In this document: positions 19,251 through 29,463 of the stretch, piece after piece
Layout: the number at the start of each line of letters is the position of its first letter
Position numbering within the stretch: position 1 is the first letter of the stretch
NCBI GenBank assembly: GCA_023146675.1
Contig: JAGLBQ010000249.1
Location: forward strand, 1-37,028
DNA: 37,028 nt
Source: Cocleimonas sp.
Lineage (GTDB): Bacteria > Pseudomonadota > Gammaproteobacteria > Thiotrichales > Thiotrichaceae
Direction of reading: 5' to 3'
Notes under the pieces: model-generated
Told to the model about the DNA's origin: nothing
The model's database searches: none
Seen by the model: only the letters and a program-made list of their open reading frames with translations
Made by a program: the position numbers and the translations under genes

Positions 19251-19882
19251 ATACGAGTGAAATAGACAAGCTCTGGACGCTAGGTTTAGAGGCTTTAAAT
19301 TGCAATCCAAATGATGAGCAACTTGGGAAGCTAAAACAATATGTAACGCTCCTGCATCGCTGGAATAAGACGTATAACCTAACCGCCATCCGCGATCCTC
19401 TGCAAATGATTCCTTTGCATATTTTTGACAGCCTTGCTGTTGCACCTTATATCGAAGGCGAAAATTGTCTGGATGTGGGGAGTGGTGGCGGATTACCCGG
19501 TATTCCACTGGCTATTATGCAACCTCAACGAGACTTTACCCTGCTCGATACTAACGGTAAAAAAACACGTTTTATGCAACAGGTAGTTATTGAGCTGGGC
19601 TTAAAAAACGTCAATATTGTGCAATCACGCGTTGAAAATTGGCAATCTGAACATCAATTTGACACCATTATTAGTCGAGCTTTTGCTTCAATTATTGATT
19701 TTGTGGAAACCTCATCGCTCCACTTATCTAATAAAGGACAATTATTAGCCATGAAAGGGCAACTTCCTGAAAGCGAGTTATCCTTACTGACCAATGGATT
19801 CATTGTAGCGTTCTCAAAGACTTTGCTGATTCCTGATGTTTCAGGTGAACGTTGCGTAATTAAGATTATAAGTAAATACTAA
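19247..19882 (+). CDS. rsmG: 16S rRNA (guanine527-N7)-methyltransferase RsmG/GidB
   Basis: [50 protein letters not shown] start overlapping the mnmG TGA stop (TTGA). Confidence 0.95.
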   Translation: MNTSEIDKLWTLGLEALNCNPNDEQLGKLKQYVTLLHRWNKTYNLTAIRDPLQMIPLHIFDSLAVAPYIEGENCLDVGSGGGLPGIPLAIMQPQRDFTLLDTNGKKTRFMQQVVIELGLKNVNIVQSRVENWQSEHQFDTIISRAFASIIDFVETSSLHLSNKGQLLAMKGQLPESELSLLTNGFIVAFSKTLLIPDVSGERCVIKIISKY

Positions 19883-19961
19883 TAAACGTATAAAAAATAC
19901 TATTAGCGCTAATTTTTTTCTATGTTAGGATGCGCGCTCCTTTGGTCATAGAGAATTCTGA

Positions 19962-20663
19962 ATGAACATTCAGCAACGTATTTGGGTCGGATTAACGTTA
20001 TTTGCCCTTATCACAACTAGCACAGGCGTCAATGCTAAAAGCAAGGTTCGCACCTGCGCAGATCTGAAAACTAAAACCATTCTAAAAAAAGCACGCCCTT
20101 TTAAAGCGACCATTGAAAAGTATGCGCGCAAGCATAAACTCAATGCAGATTTTGTTCTGGCTATTGCCGCCGTTGAAACATGCTTTAACTCACGCGCAGT
20201 ATCTCCTGTTGGTGCCAAAGGCTTAATGCAGCTTATGCCTGCAACTGCTAAACGCTTTGGCGTTCGTCAACGTAGCAATGCACGTCAGAGTGTTAGTGGT
20301 GGCACAAAATATCTTAAATTCTTAATGAAGCGTTATAAATATAATATGCGTTTAGCCGCAGCCGCTTATAATGCTGGCGAAGGACGCGTTGACCGCTATA
20401 AAGGTATACCTCCTTATCGTGAAACACGTCGCTATGTTAAAAATGTACTACGTGTTTACAATAAGCTCAGGTTTCATAGAAAATCACTTGGCAACAAGGC
20501 TAAAGCGAGACGAACAAGTGGGAAAATTTCAAAAAAGCGCACTTCCATTAAAAGAACTTATTCACATTTAAAAATGTATAAGAATATTAAGCTTAAAACA
20601 TCTACCAGCAAACTATCAGAAAAACAGACGTTCTTACTCGCTAGTAGATTTTTGCTTCAATAA
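19962..20663 (+). CDS. Lytic transglycosylase (SLT domain)
   Basis: FVLAIAAVETCFNSRAVSPVGAKGLMQLMPATAKRFGV, LAAAAYNAGEGRVDRYKGIPPYRETRRYVKNVL; N-terminal signal sequence; basic C-terminus. Confidence 0.92.
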   Translation: MNIQQRIWVGLTLFALITTSTGVNAKSKVRTCADLKTKTILKKARPFKATIEKYARKHKLNADFVLAIAAVETCFNSRAVSPVGAKGLMQLMPATAKRFGVRQRSNARQSVSGGTKYLKFLMKRYKYNMRLAAAAYNAGEGRVDRYKGIPPYRETRRYVKNVLRVYNKLRFHRKSLGNKAKARRTSGKISKKRTSIKRTYSHLKMYKNIKLKTSTSKLSEKQTFLLASRFLLQ

Positions 20664-20665
20664 TC

Positions 20666-21445
20666 ATGGCTACCATTATCCCCGTTTTAGCATTTTCTGA
20701 TAATTATATTTGGCTAATTTGTGATAATCAGCAACGCTACGCAGCAATTGTTGATCCAGGTGATGCGGCACCTGTTATTAAGGCACTTGAAGAGAAAAAA
20801 TTAGAGCCCATTGCTATTTTGATCACGCATCATCATAGTGATCATATTGGCGGTATTTCTCGCCTACTACAAAAATATCCACAACTTCCTGTTTATGGGC
20901 CAAAAACAGAGCGTATTACAACGCTTACCCATAAAGTTGGACAAGATGATCTTATCGATTTACAGCAGATTGATACGCAGTTAAAAGTACTCGATACCTT
21001 TGGACATACCGCAGGACATATTAGCTACTATGCACCCGATATGCTTTTTTGTGGTGATACTTTATTTGCCAACGGCTGTGGGCGTATTTTTGATGGCACC
21101 TTAGAAGACCTACACCAATCATTAGAAAAAATTGCCAACCTCCCCTCTGAAACACAAATATACTGCGCACATGAGTACACCTTAGACAATATCGGATTTG
21201 CCAAATGGGTCGAAGCGGATAATAAAGACTTGCTTGAACGCGAGGCTGTTTGCTGGGCTCTTATTGATAATGACCAGTCAACCATACCGACTCTGCTTGC
21301 TGACGAGCTAAAAACCAACCCTTTTATGCGCTGTGATAAGCCGCAAGTCATTGAGCAAGCGGAGAAATTTGTAGGAAAAAAACTATCGAACTCAACTGAA
21401 GTTTTTCGTGCTATTCGACGATGGAAAGACTCAGAATACGATTAA
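20666..21445 (+). CDS. gloB: Hydroxyacylglutathione hydrolase (glyoxalase II)
   Basis: ILITHHHSDHIGG metallo-beta-lactamase motif, GHTAGHISYY, CGDTLFANGCGRIFDGT, YCAHEYTLDNIGFA. Confidence 0.96.
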   Translation: MATIIPVLAFSDNYIWLICDNQQRYAAIVDPGDAAPVIKALEEKKLEPIAILITHHHSDHIGGISRLLQKYPQLPVYGPKTERITTLTHKVGQDDLIDLQQIDTQLKVLDTFGHTAGHISYYAPDMLFCGDTLFANGCGRIFDGTLEDLHQSLEKIANLPSETQIYCAHEYTLDNIGFAKWVEADNKDLLEREAVCWALIDNDQSTIPTLLADELKTNPFMRCDKPQVIEQAEKFVGKKLSNSTEVFRAIRRWKDSEYD

Positions 21446-21517
21446 GCTCGCTTTGTTCCTGCTCGACTTGAGGAGGAAGGAACACAGTTAGAATATCTAA
21501 AGAGCTGATGATCTTAT

Positions 21518-22612
21518 TTACAGATCATTTCGCAAACCCGAAAAATAATTAATCATATAATTCAAATAAGGACGCACACAAGGGCTATGATCCGCAGGCG
21601 TTGTAGCACATTTGACAAGTTCCACATCAGCTCCCAGACCTCTCATTGTATTAAACGTACTAATTGCACCCTCAATGGGAACCGTTTTATCATCCTCGCC
21701 ATGAAACAATTTTAAGGGGATTGAAGGCTTCCAGTTATGCACATTATCTTGTCTATCTTTATCAAAATAACGATCTAGAAATATCTTTTCAAAATCAACT
21801 TCTGCATTTTTAGGAATAAGCGCACGTTCTAGTTCTTTCTGCGCTAGCTTGCCCAAAAAACTTGGTAAGTTATTAATTTTGTACAATAAGGTATTCAGTG
21901 TTTCATATAAATCATAAGGTCCTGCGCCCAATACCGCGCCCGTTACCGTAAAACCTGCACTGCCTGTATTTCGCTCTAACGCCTCAAGTGCAGCCATCGT
22001 GACATAGCCACCTTCTGAATAACCTGTTAAAAATAGTTGATTATTTGTTGCTATATTTTTCTTATCAAGCCAATGATTACCTGCCTTCAACATATCAATA
22101 ACAATATCCGCTGAAGGCTGTTTTTGTAGATAAGGATGCTTTCTTCCTTTTGATGAACCATAACCAATATAGTCAGGGGAAAAAACAATATACCCCAAAG
22201 AAGCCAATAAAATTTCTGGATGTCTTGTATTCACTTTTAACTGAAAACTGGGCGCATTTTTATCAATAAAGGTAGTGCCATGCTGAAAGCTTAAAATAGA
22301 ACTGGGTGTATCCTTGACAGGTATCGCTAACAATCCAGAAACTGTCACTAATTTATCATCAGAATCACGGCTTAAATATTCCAACTTATAAGCATTTACA
22401 TCATATTGAGGTGTTAAATTTAAACCTTCTATAGCACTAAGCTCTGTTTGAATCACTGCGCGCTGATTCGTTGTTTTTTTGCTAATAGACTTAAAATCAC
22501 CCTGTGCTGGGATTGAATTATTGACAGTTAGTGCTGTTTTTCCTGAGCCGCCACAGGAAATCAGAGCGAAAGATAATAGAAAAACACCCCAATATGAAAT
22601 TAAAATCCGCAT
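21518..22612 (-). CDS. Alpha/beta-hydrolase lipoprotein (lipase/esterase)
   Basis: Lipobox FALISCGG, nucleophile elbow GYSEGG, LFHGEDDKTVP, DHSPC; likely start MRILISYWG at 22612. Confidence 0.85.
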   Translation of the reverse strand: MRILISYWGVFLLSFALISCGGSGKTALTVNNSIPAQGDFKSISKKTTNQRAVIQTELSAIEGLNLTPQYDVNAYKLEYLSRDSDDKLVTVSGLLAIPVKDTPSSILSFQHGTTFIDKNAPSFQLKVNTRHPEILLASLGYIVFSPDYIGYGSSKGRKHPYLQKQPSADIVIDMLKAGNHWLDKKNIATNNQLFLTGYSEGGYVTMAALEALERNTGSAGFTVTGAVLGAGPYDLYETLNTLLYKINNLPSFLGKLAQKELERALIPKNAEVDFEKIFLDRYFDKDRQDNVHNWKPSIPLKLFHGEDDKTVPIEGAISTFNTMRGLGADVELVKCATTPADHSPCVRPYLNYMINYFSGLRNDL

Positions 22613-22819
22613 AGAACCTCGCTGTTGAATTATTTTATAATTAACCACTATCCTTTAATTTTCCAATTTACATTTTATTTTTTTAAATCGAGCGTTTATC
22701 CTTTAATTAGCTGATACTAAGCGAGGCTAAAGCCGTTGATTCCATAGTGTGTAAATTACTTTTCAAATATACACAATACAAAGATGCCAATTAAACTTAG
22801 TGAAGCTTAGTTCCCCACA

Positions 22820-23515
22820 TCAAGCTTTGCAACTCTGATTGTAAGTTTCTAAGATCTCGATAATATCCAGTGCCTGTTTAATTTTAATATCCGCACCCCA
22901 CGAATCAAACTCATCACCATCGGCAATATAACCAAATAATGCTAATACTGTCATCATATTAACATTGCGCCCTGCTTCTATATCACGCTGCGCATCACCC
23001 ACATAAAAACTATTCTCTGCACTACAACCACATTGCGTTAATGCGTGAAGCATTGGTTCAGGATCAGGCTTATTTTTTGCCAATGTATCACCACAAACAA
23101 TACTACATGCACGCGAACGCAGATTCATTTCTTCCAATAAAGGTAACGCAAAACGCTCTGGTTTATTCGTCACTATTCCCCAGAAAATGCCTGAATTTTC
23201 TAAATAATCTAAAACATTATCCATACCTGAAAATAATTTCGTATCCACGCAGAGGTTTTGTGCGTATAAATCCAAGAAGCGAGTACGAATACGCTCATTT
23301 TCTTTAGGAGGTAAATCTTGACCAAAACCCAACTCAAGTAATGCAGGTGAACCGTGGGAAACCACACTACGACATGTTTTATACGGTAATGGAGAACAAT
23401 TTTCTTCCTCTAATACCCTATTTAGTGCATTCACCATATCAGGAGCGGTATCAATTAAGGTACCATCTAGATCAAAAAGCACACAGTTTACCGATGATAT
23501 TGAACTTATCGTCAT
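22820..23515 (-). CDS. gph: Phosphoglycolate phosphatase-like HAD hydrolase
   Basis: CVLFDLDGTLIDTAPDMVNALNRVLEE, VVSHGSPALLELGFG, IVTNKPERFALPLLEEM, FYVGDAQRDIEAGRNVNM. Confidence 0.87.
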   Translation of the reverse strand: MTISSISSVNCVLFDLDGTLIDTAPDMVNALNRVLEEENCSPLPYKTCRSVVSHGSPALLELGFGQDLPPKENERIRTRFLDLYAQNLCVDTKLFSGMDNVLDYLENSGIFWGIVTNKPERFALPLLEEMNLRSRACSIVCGDTLAKNKPDPEPMLHALTQCGCSAENSFYVGDAQRDIEAGRNVNMMTVLALFGYIADGDEFDSWGADIKIKQALDIIEILETYNQSCKA

Positions 23516-23541
23516 TTTTCATATCCTTAAAAAGAAAACTA

Positions 23542-24117
23542 ATGAATCACAATCAACAGATAATAAACAGAGGACGCTCCACAGTGAAACAACTTATTCC
23601 TAATACATTTTCAAGCGCACGATTTTTAACACCATTACTTGCTACTTTTACTGCATTTTTACTACTAACAACGGCCGCATCTGCTTTCACTGACCTCAAA
23701 GGCGAAAAGCTAGAAATTGAAAAACAATTGGGCGGTGGAAAATGGTCCATCGTTGAAATATGGGCGTCTGACTGCCATGCTTGCCGTCAACATATGCCCT
23801 CTATGGTTAAATTTGATGGCAAATTAAAAAATGCACGTATTGTTGGCGTTACGCTTGATGGACAAGCAGGCATTGCTAGTGCTAATTCCTTTGTTAAAAA
23901 ATTTGGGATTCAGTTTAAAAATCTTGTGTCAAACCCCATTGAAGTAAACGCTTGGATGCAGAAAACAGTAGGCGAAGGCTTAGTTGGCACTCCAACCTTT
24001 ATCCTTTTTAATCCTGAGGGGAAATTAGTAGCAGCTCAGCCGGGCATGGTCTCAACCAAGTCATTGGAAACCTTTATTAAAGAAAATTCCAATAAAAGCA
24101 AAGCCACTGGAACTTAA
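23542..24117 (+). CDS. TlpA-like thiol-disulfide oxidoreductase, membrane-anchored/periplasmic
   Basis: Signal/TM segment, then WSIVEIWASDCHACRQHMPSM (CHAC) and GTPTFILFNPEGKLVAAQPGM; start reset to ATG 23542, since the longer ORF would overlap gph antisense. Confidence 0.82.
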   Translation: MNHNQQIINRGRSTVKQLIPNTFSSARFLTPLLATFTAFLLLTTAASAFTDLKGEKLEIEKQLGGGKWSIVEIWASDCHACRQHMPSMVKFDGKLKNARIVGVTLDGQAGIASANSFVKKFGIQFKNLVSNPIEVNAWMQKTVGEGLVGTPTFILFNPEGKLVAAQPGMVSTKSLETFIKENSNKSKATGT

Positions 24118-24190
24118 AAATAGACCACTGGTCTATTAGGATATGACGCTTCTAGGGATAGATCGTCGAAATAATATAAAAATAATACCA

Positions 24191-24230
24191 CTCCTCCTTT
24201 CTTTGATGATAGAAAGGGGGAATAATTTTT
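24191..24230. terminator. Likely terminator between convergent genes
   Basis: CTCCTTTCT...AGAAAGGGG stem followed by aataattttt on the plus strand, AT-rich flank on the other side. Confidence 0.6.
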
Positions 24231-24241
24231 CTACCTAGACT

Positions 24242-24913
24242 CTATTGAACCAAACGTTTTGTCACTAAAGGACTATCCTTTAACCCAGATACAACCTTTG
24301 CACCTGCCAATACAGCAAGATCAACCAAAGGCTCTAGAATAACAACTGTCATATAAGCTGCTGCAAATGTCGCAACTGCGGTTAGATTCTCACCGCCAAC
24401 ACCTTGACCATAGATCGCCCAAAAGACAACCCACATAACAATCCCGCCTTGATACGCTAACGATAACCTTAACACCTGTGAATAAGCTAAATCTTTATAC
24501 GCAGTATTCTCAGGAATAAATCGTTTCGCCAACGCGGCCATGGTAAACAAAGGGACTAATAAGGTTGTGACATTAACGGCGTAATTAGGTAAATCAAATG
24601 GTGCAAAAAACAACCCTTGAATCAATAACCCCAACGCTAAAGCAATCCCCGCTGGCACCATACCAAAGAGTAAAAAGAGTGTCGAACCTAGGATTAAATG
24701 AACCTCCGATACCCCCACAGGATGATGTGGAAATACCTCAAAAAACATCAAAACAAGTAAACTTGCGATAACACTACGCAATGCCAGTGATAACCACCCT
24801 TTTTCTTGAGACGCACCCCAGACCTGCTTTGCCAAATATCCAAAAGACGCTAATGCTGTGCCATAGCTTAAAATCATTTTGGCTTCTTGTACTACACCCA
24901 CTTCGATATGCAT
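24242..24913 (-). CDS. CbiM-like energy-coupling-factor cobalt transport permease
   Basis: MHIEVGVV N-terminus (conserved Met-His), multi-TM, HHPVGVSEVHLILGSTLFLLFGMVPAGIALALGLLIQGLFFAPFDLPNYAVN; located downstream of a cobalamin riboswitch. Confidence 0.85.
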   Translation of the reverse strand: MHIEVGVVQEAKMILSYGTALASFGYLAKQVWGASQEKGWLSLALRSVIASLLVLMFFEVFPHHPVGVSEVHLILGSTLFLLFGMVPAGIALALGLLIQGLFFAPFDLPNYAVNVTTLLVPLFTMAALAKRFIPENTAYKDLAYSQVLRLSLAYQGGIVMWVVFWAIYGQGVGGENLTAVATFAAAYMTVVILEPLVDLAVLAGAKVVSGLKDSPLVTKRLVQ

Positions 24914-24944
24914 AAAATAACTCCTGTAATGATTACGCCACCCG

Positions 24945-25185
24945 CGTAATTGGAATTGAATAAACTCAGGTCGGTCTCCAGACTTTTGGTATAAAATAAC
25001 AACTACAAAACACTATGTCAGGTTGATATAGCTCTGTGAAACCAACCCTAACAAAAAGTAATCTATCAATTTAATAAAATAATGATGTGGAGCAGTTACA
25101 GTGTCTCCTTTACCAATTCACTATTGCGGGGGCAGTAACAGCGTCACACTGTTTTCCCGTTACACCTGAATAAGAGGGATGCATT
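24945..25185 (-). promoter_or_regulatory. Cobalamin (B12) riboswitch upstream of cbiM
   Basis: On the minus strand: CTGTTACTGCCCCCGCAATAGTGA core, upstream CAGGTGTAACGGGAAAACAGTGTGA, CTGACATAGTG, and B12 box AAAGTCTGGAGACCGACCTGA; then TTACGC-GGGTG-GCGTAA hairpin and CAGGAG before the cbiM ATG. Confidence 0.9.
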
Positions 25186-25432
25186 ATATACATAATTATA
25201 CGTAACGATATATTGTCTTTTTTCTATTATGGGTTCTATTATCAGACTAGAGATAAGATCAATATAACAACCTATCTCATTACCTAAATTTCTTACCGCT
25301 ACCCCTGACACCACGCCCTAAAAATGGAAAAACTCTAAAACTTTAGAAACATCATGTTATTTTCATCCTCCCATGCCCACAATCCCATAGCTAATCAATA
25401 CACACTCTCTTTTTCTGCTATGATTTTCCCTT

Positions 25433-27667
25433 ATGACTCCAGCCAAAAACATCCTTAGAATCGCCATTTCACGTCCACTTTACTCTTTGCTTGATTATCA
25501 ATGTCCTGATGAGCTAACAGTGCAAATTGGCTGCCGCGTGCAAGTGCCTTTAGCGGGTGGTTTTAGTGTTGGTATTGTGGTTAAAAAAGCGACCAAGAGT
25601 GAATTTAAAAAACTACGTAACATACTAAAAGTACTAGATAAAGAGCCGTTAATTGAAGAAAATTCTTTACAGTTGCTCTATTGGGCTAGTCGCTATTATC
25701 ACCACCCTATTGGCGATGTTATTTTCAATGCTATTCCTGCACCTTTGCGTAAAGGAAAGACATTGCCACTGATGAAAGTTTGGCAACTGAATACAAAATT
25801 ATTAGAGCAAGCCGATTCCTTATTAGGACGTGCACATAAACAGCGGCAGCTTTGGTTGTTTTTTGAAAAATCTAATAAAAATGAGTGGCTAAGTGAGCTA
25901 CAAATTAATCAAGGTCTAGAGCAGAGCAGTGTAATAAATTGGAAAAACTTACTACGGGAGTTAATAAAAAAACAGCTTATTCTTGTTAAGGAAATTCCTG
26001 CTACTTTTACTGCTTTGCCAAGAACATCGACGCCTGATAAAGAAATTACCCTAACGGATGAGCAACAGGATGTACTGAAGCAATTAACACTTATCTATCA
26101 AGCTAAAAAAATAAAACCCATACTATTACATGGCATAACGGGAAGCGGTAAAACGGAGATTTATTTACGCACTATTGCGCCTGTTTTAAAGTCTGGCAAA
26201 CAAGCCCTGATATTAGTTCCTGAAATTGGATTAACACCACAATTATTTAAACGCTTTCAGCAATATTTTCCACAATATTGTGTTGCCATGCTCCATTCTG
26301 CCTTATCAGATAGTGAGCGCACACTAATTTGGCAAGCAGTCAAAGATTTTACTATTGATATAGTGATTGGCACACGTTCAGCCGTGTTTTCCCCCATGAA
26401 AAAGCTGGGTATTATTATCGTGGATGAGGAGCATGATGGCTCATTAAAACAGCAGACAGGATTCCGTTATCACGGGCGTGATTTAGCCGTAAAACGTGCT
26501 TATGATCTCAATATTCCGATTATTTTAGGCAGCGCCACCCCTGCTTTGGAGTCATTGCAGAATGTTGAACGTGATCGTTACCATTATTTGCGCTTAAATA
26601 GTCGCCCTGGTAGCCGTACTCGCCCTGTGGTATTAGTGCAGGATATTCGTGGATTAGTGCTTGAAGCGGGGATTTCATCACTCTTACTCAAAGAAATTCA
26701 GCAACATCTTGAAGCCGACAATCAGGTAATGCTATTCTTAAATCGTCGTGGTTTTGCACCTGTTTTATATTGTCCCAGTTGTGGTTGGCATGCCATTTGT
26801 CAGTCATGTGATACAAATATGACCTATCACGCTGGTATTAGCAAAATAATCTGTCACCATTGCGCTCGTGAAAAAAAGGTAAGCTTAAGTTGTCCAGATT
26901 GTCATCACAAAGGCATTACAACAGTAGGTCAAGGAACAGAGCGCATTGAGCATGTTTTACAAACGCATTTTCCTGAATTTCCTGTCGTTCGTATTGACAG
27001 GGATACCACTCGTCGTAAAGGCGCATTGGACAGTAAGCTAGCAATTGTGCAACAAGGCAAGCCCGTGATACTAGTTGGTACACAGATGTTAACCAAAGGG
27101 CATGACTTCCCCAAATTAACACTGGTTGGGATTCTGGATATTGATCAGGCGTTATTTAGTATGGATTATCGTGCGCAGGAGCAATTAGCACAGCAAATTG
27201 TACAAGTTAGTGGTCGGGCAGGTCGAGGAGAATCTAAAGGACGAGTGTTATTGCAAACATCACAGCCTGAGCATCCTTTATTAACCAACTTGCTAAACAA
27301 AGGTTATTTGAACATTGCAAAACAGTTATTGTCTGAGCGGAAGAGGTGGAATTATCCGCCCTTTGGTTTTCAAGTATTAATAAGAGTAACGGCAACGGAT
27401 AAAATAAAAGGATTCGTTTTTTTACAAAAATTAAGTCAAGATTTATCACTTTCAGATTTACAACAACCTGATGTGACATTGCTTGGTCCAGTTCCGTCGC
27501 CAATGGCTAAAAAAGCAGATCGATATCGTTTTCAATTACTAATGAGTTCTGCTAATCGTGCCGCTTTGCATTATTTGCTCACAGATGCCGTTGTAAGGCT
27601 ACAAGCATATAAAAAATCTGGCAATATTAGATGGTCAGTTGATGTAGATCCTCTAAACATGCTGTAA
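25433..27667 (+). CDS. priA: Primosomal replication restart helicase PriA
   Basis: LLHGITGSGKTEIYLR, DEEHDGSLKQQTGFRYHGRDLA, Zn-binding CPSCGWHAICQSCDTNMTYH...CHHC...CPDCHHKG, QVSGRAGRGESKG. Confidence 0.98.
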   Translation: MTPAKNILRIAISRPLYSLLDYQCPDELTVQIGCRVQVPLAGGFSVGIVVKKATKSEFKKLRNILKVLDKEPLIEENSLQLLYWASRYYHHPIGDVIFNAIPAPLRKGKTLPLMKVWQLNTKLLEQADSLLGRAHKQRQLWLFFEKSNKNEWLSELQINQGLEQSSVINWKNLLRELIKKQLILVKEIPATFTALPRTSTPDKEITLTDEQQDVLKQLTLIYQAKKIKPILLHGITGSGKTEIYLRTIAPVLKSGKQALILVPEIGLTPQLFKRFQQYFPQYCVAMLHSALSDSERTLIWQAVKDFTIDIVIGTRSAVFSPMKKLGIIIVDEEHDGSLKQQTGFRYHGRDLAVKRAYDLNIPIILGSATPALESLQNVERDRYHYLRLNSRPGSRTRPVVLVQDIRGLVLEAGISSLLLKEIQQHLEADNQVMLFLNRRGFAPVLYCPSCGWHAICQSCDTNMTYHAGISKIICHHCAREKKVSLSCPDCHHKGITTVGQGTERIEHVLQTHFPEFPVVRIDRDTTRRKGALDSKLAIVQQGKPVILVGTQMLTKGHDFPKLTLVGILDIDQALFSMDYRAQEQLAQQIVQVSGRAGRGESKGRVLLQTSQPEHPLLTNLLNKGYLNIAKQLLSERKRWNYPPFGFQVLIRVTATDKIKGFVFLQKLSQDLSLSDLQQPDVTLLGPVPSPMAKKADRYRFQLLMSSANRAALHYLLTDAVVRLQAYKKSGNIRWSVDVDPLNML

Positions 27668-27822
27668 ACATTTGTTATAACTTAAAAAATCAATTATACC
27701 TATAGACTTTTTCGGCATAGTAAACTATATTAACAATGAATGCTGACTGAATATTGCGAAAAGTCAGCAAATAAATTAGGTGGTAAACGTCAATGTACGT
27801 AGATTTTAAGGAAGAAACAGCA

Positions 27823-28482
27823 ATGCAGTCAGGTTTTGGTAGTGGCATGTTATGGATGCTATCGGGTATTATGATGGGGTTACTCGTGGGTTTAGCAATG
27901 TATTATTTTGCAAATCGGGGAATTCCAGATGTGGAGGCTGCAAATGCGTCTCAGGGAACACAAATCGCAAATGCTGCTCCTAAAAAAGCACAATTTGCAA
28001 AAGATCAAGAAGTTACTTCTCCTTTTGGTGCATCTAAAAATACAGATGATCCTGATGAACAACTAGTCGCCTCCTTGATTGACAAAAATCATAAGGAAGA
28101 GGTAAAAGAGCGTCCTAGTTTTAGTTATTATGCAGTATTGCCTGATTTGAATGTCCCTATACAAACCATTCACAACCCCATTGAGAAAAAAGAAAAGCCA
28201 GTTAAAGTTTCCAAAGACAAGAAAGCAGATAAAACCAAGGTTGCTGCTGGAAAATCTGGCTATCTTTTACAGGTTGCATCTTATAGAAGGCGTAATCAAG
28301 CAGATCGCAGTAAAGGTCGCTTAAAACGCAAAGGCATGACGGCTTATGTTGAAAAAAGAAAAGTCAAAGGAAAAACATGGTTTAGAGTAATGGCTGGACC
28401 TGTTGAGCCTAAAAAATTAGATAGCTGGAAAGCGACTGTCGCTTCTTTAGGATTTAAGCCTTTAATTTATCCCGCTAAATAA
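27823..28482 (+). CDS. SPOR-domain inner-membrane protein (FtsN-like)
   Basis: Single N-terminal TM helix, low-complexity linker, C-terminal YLLQVASYRRRNQADRSKGRLKRKGMTAYVEKRKVKGKTWFRVMAGPV SPOR domain; downstream of priA; probable start at 27823. Confidence 0.85.
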   Translation: MQSGFGSGMLWMLSGIMMGLLVGLAMYYFANRGIPDVEAANASQGTQIANAAPKKAQFAKDQEVTSPFGASKNTDDPDEQLVASLIDKNHKEEVKERPSFSYYAVLPDLNVPIQTIHNPIEKKEKPVKVSKDKKADKTKVAAGKSGYLLQVASYRRRNQADRSKGRLKRKGMTAYVEKRKVKGKTWFRVMAGPVEPKKLDSWKATVASLGFKPLIYPAK

Positions 28483-28518
28483 TTTTTATTTTGATAGCCA
28501 CATTAGTTAAAAAACCAC

Positions 28519-28575
28519 AAAGATGCAGAACATACCCAGAAGAAATTATTACAGGGATGGGTATCCTGCATCTTT
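28519..28575. repeat. Imperfect hairpin / dispersed-repeat-like element
   Basis: AAAGATGCAGaacATACCC (28519-28537) versus GGTATCCTGCATCTTT-type right arm (28559-28575). Confidence 0.6.
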
Positions 28576-28932
28576 CCAAGATTGTTTTTTATAACCAATT
28601 GAATTAGCTACCACGCAACAATCATCTCTTCCTATTTTTTTCATTATCCTCCATTTTCAAATAACCCTACTAGATCGTAATCACCGCTTTTCTCAAAAGC
28701 TATGCGGTTACTGGTAGCACCAATACAGCAATAGGTGTAAACTTCGCAGAATTGCTGGCTACTGTTACTAATTACCTGATTTAATACAAATAGACTCTAT
28801 TACATTGTCCAATTAATTAAATAGTATGGAAGCTATGCTTTAGAAACTATGCAAAGTCTCACTTCCGAATTTAACGGTAATAACTAAATATTCACCAACG
28901 TTTTTTTCAACTCCCTATAAAAAATATAAACC

Positions 28933-29373
28933 ATGGCTAAAATACTGCTGTTAAACGGTCCAAATCTTAATCTACTCGGTCAACGCGAACCAGGACACTA
29001 CGGAACACTTTCTCTCGCCAATATTGAAAAAAAACTACAACAAATCGCAATACAAAATAATCATCAATTAGACTGTTTTCAAAGCAATGCTGAACACAAG
29101 CTTGTTGATAGAATTCATGCAGCACACATTGAAGATATCAACTTTATCCTCTTTAATCCTGCAGCATTTACACACACCAGCATCGCTCTACGAGATGCTT
29201 TATTAGCAACTAAGCTGCCTTTTATTGAAGTTCATTTATCCAATGTTTACAAACGGGAAACTTTTAGACACCACTCTTATTTTTCTGATATAGCAGAAGG
29301 CTGTATTATCGGACTTGGTCCTAAAGGTTATGAACTGGCTTTAGACGCAGCGATTAACAAACTTGACGCTTGA
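28933..29373 (+). CDS. aroQ: Type II 3-dehydroquinate dehydratase
   Basis: [76 protein letters not shown]. Confidence 0.96.
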   Translation: MAKILLLNGPNLNLLGQREPGHYGTLSLANIEKKLQQIAIQNNHQLDCFQSNAEHKLVDRIHAAHIEDINFILFNPAAFTHTSIALRDALLATKLPFIEVHLSNVYKRETFRHHSYFSDIAEGCIIGLGPKGYELALDAAINKLDA

Positions 29374-29463
29374 ATTATTTGCACATAGAACTATCTAAGC
29401 GAGATTATTACGATTGTTTCTCTGCAAATCATAACTTCCAAGCACTCACATAGGGAAAATCCA

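Noticed and set aside
23341-23541. N-terminal extension of the TlpA-like ORF
   Set aside because: It overlaps the gph gene antisense; a signal-like start at 23542 is more plausible.
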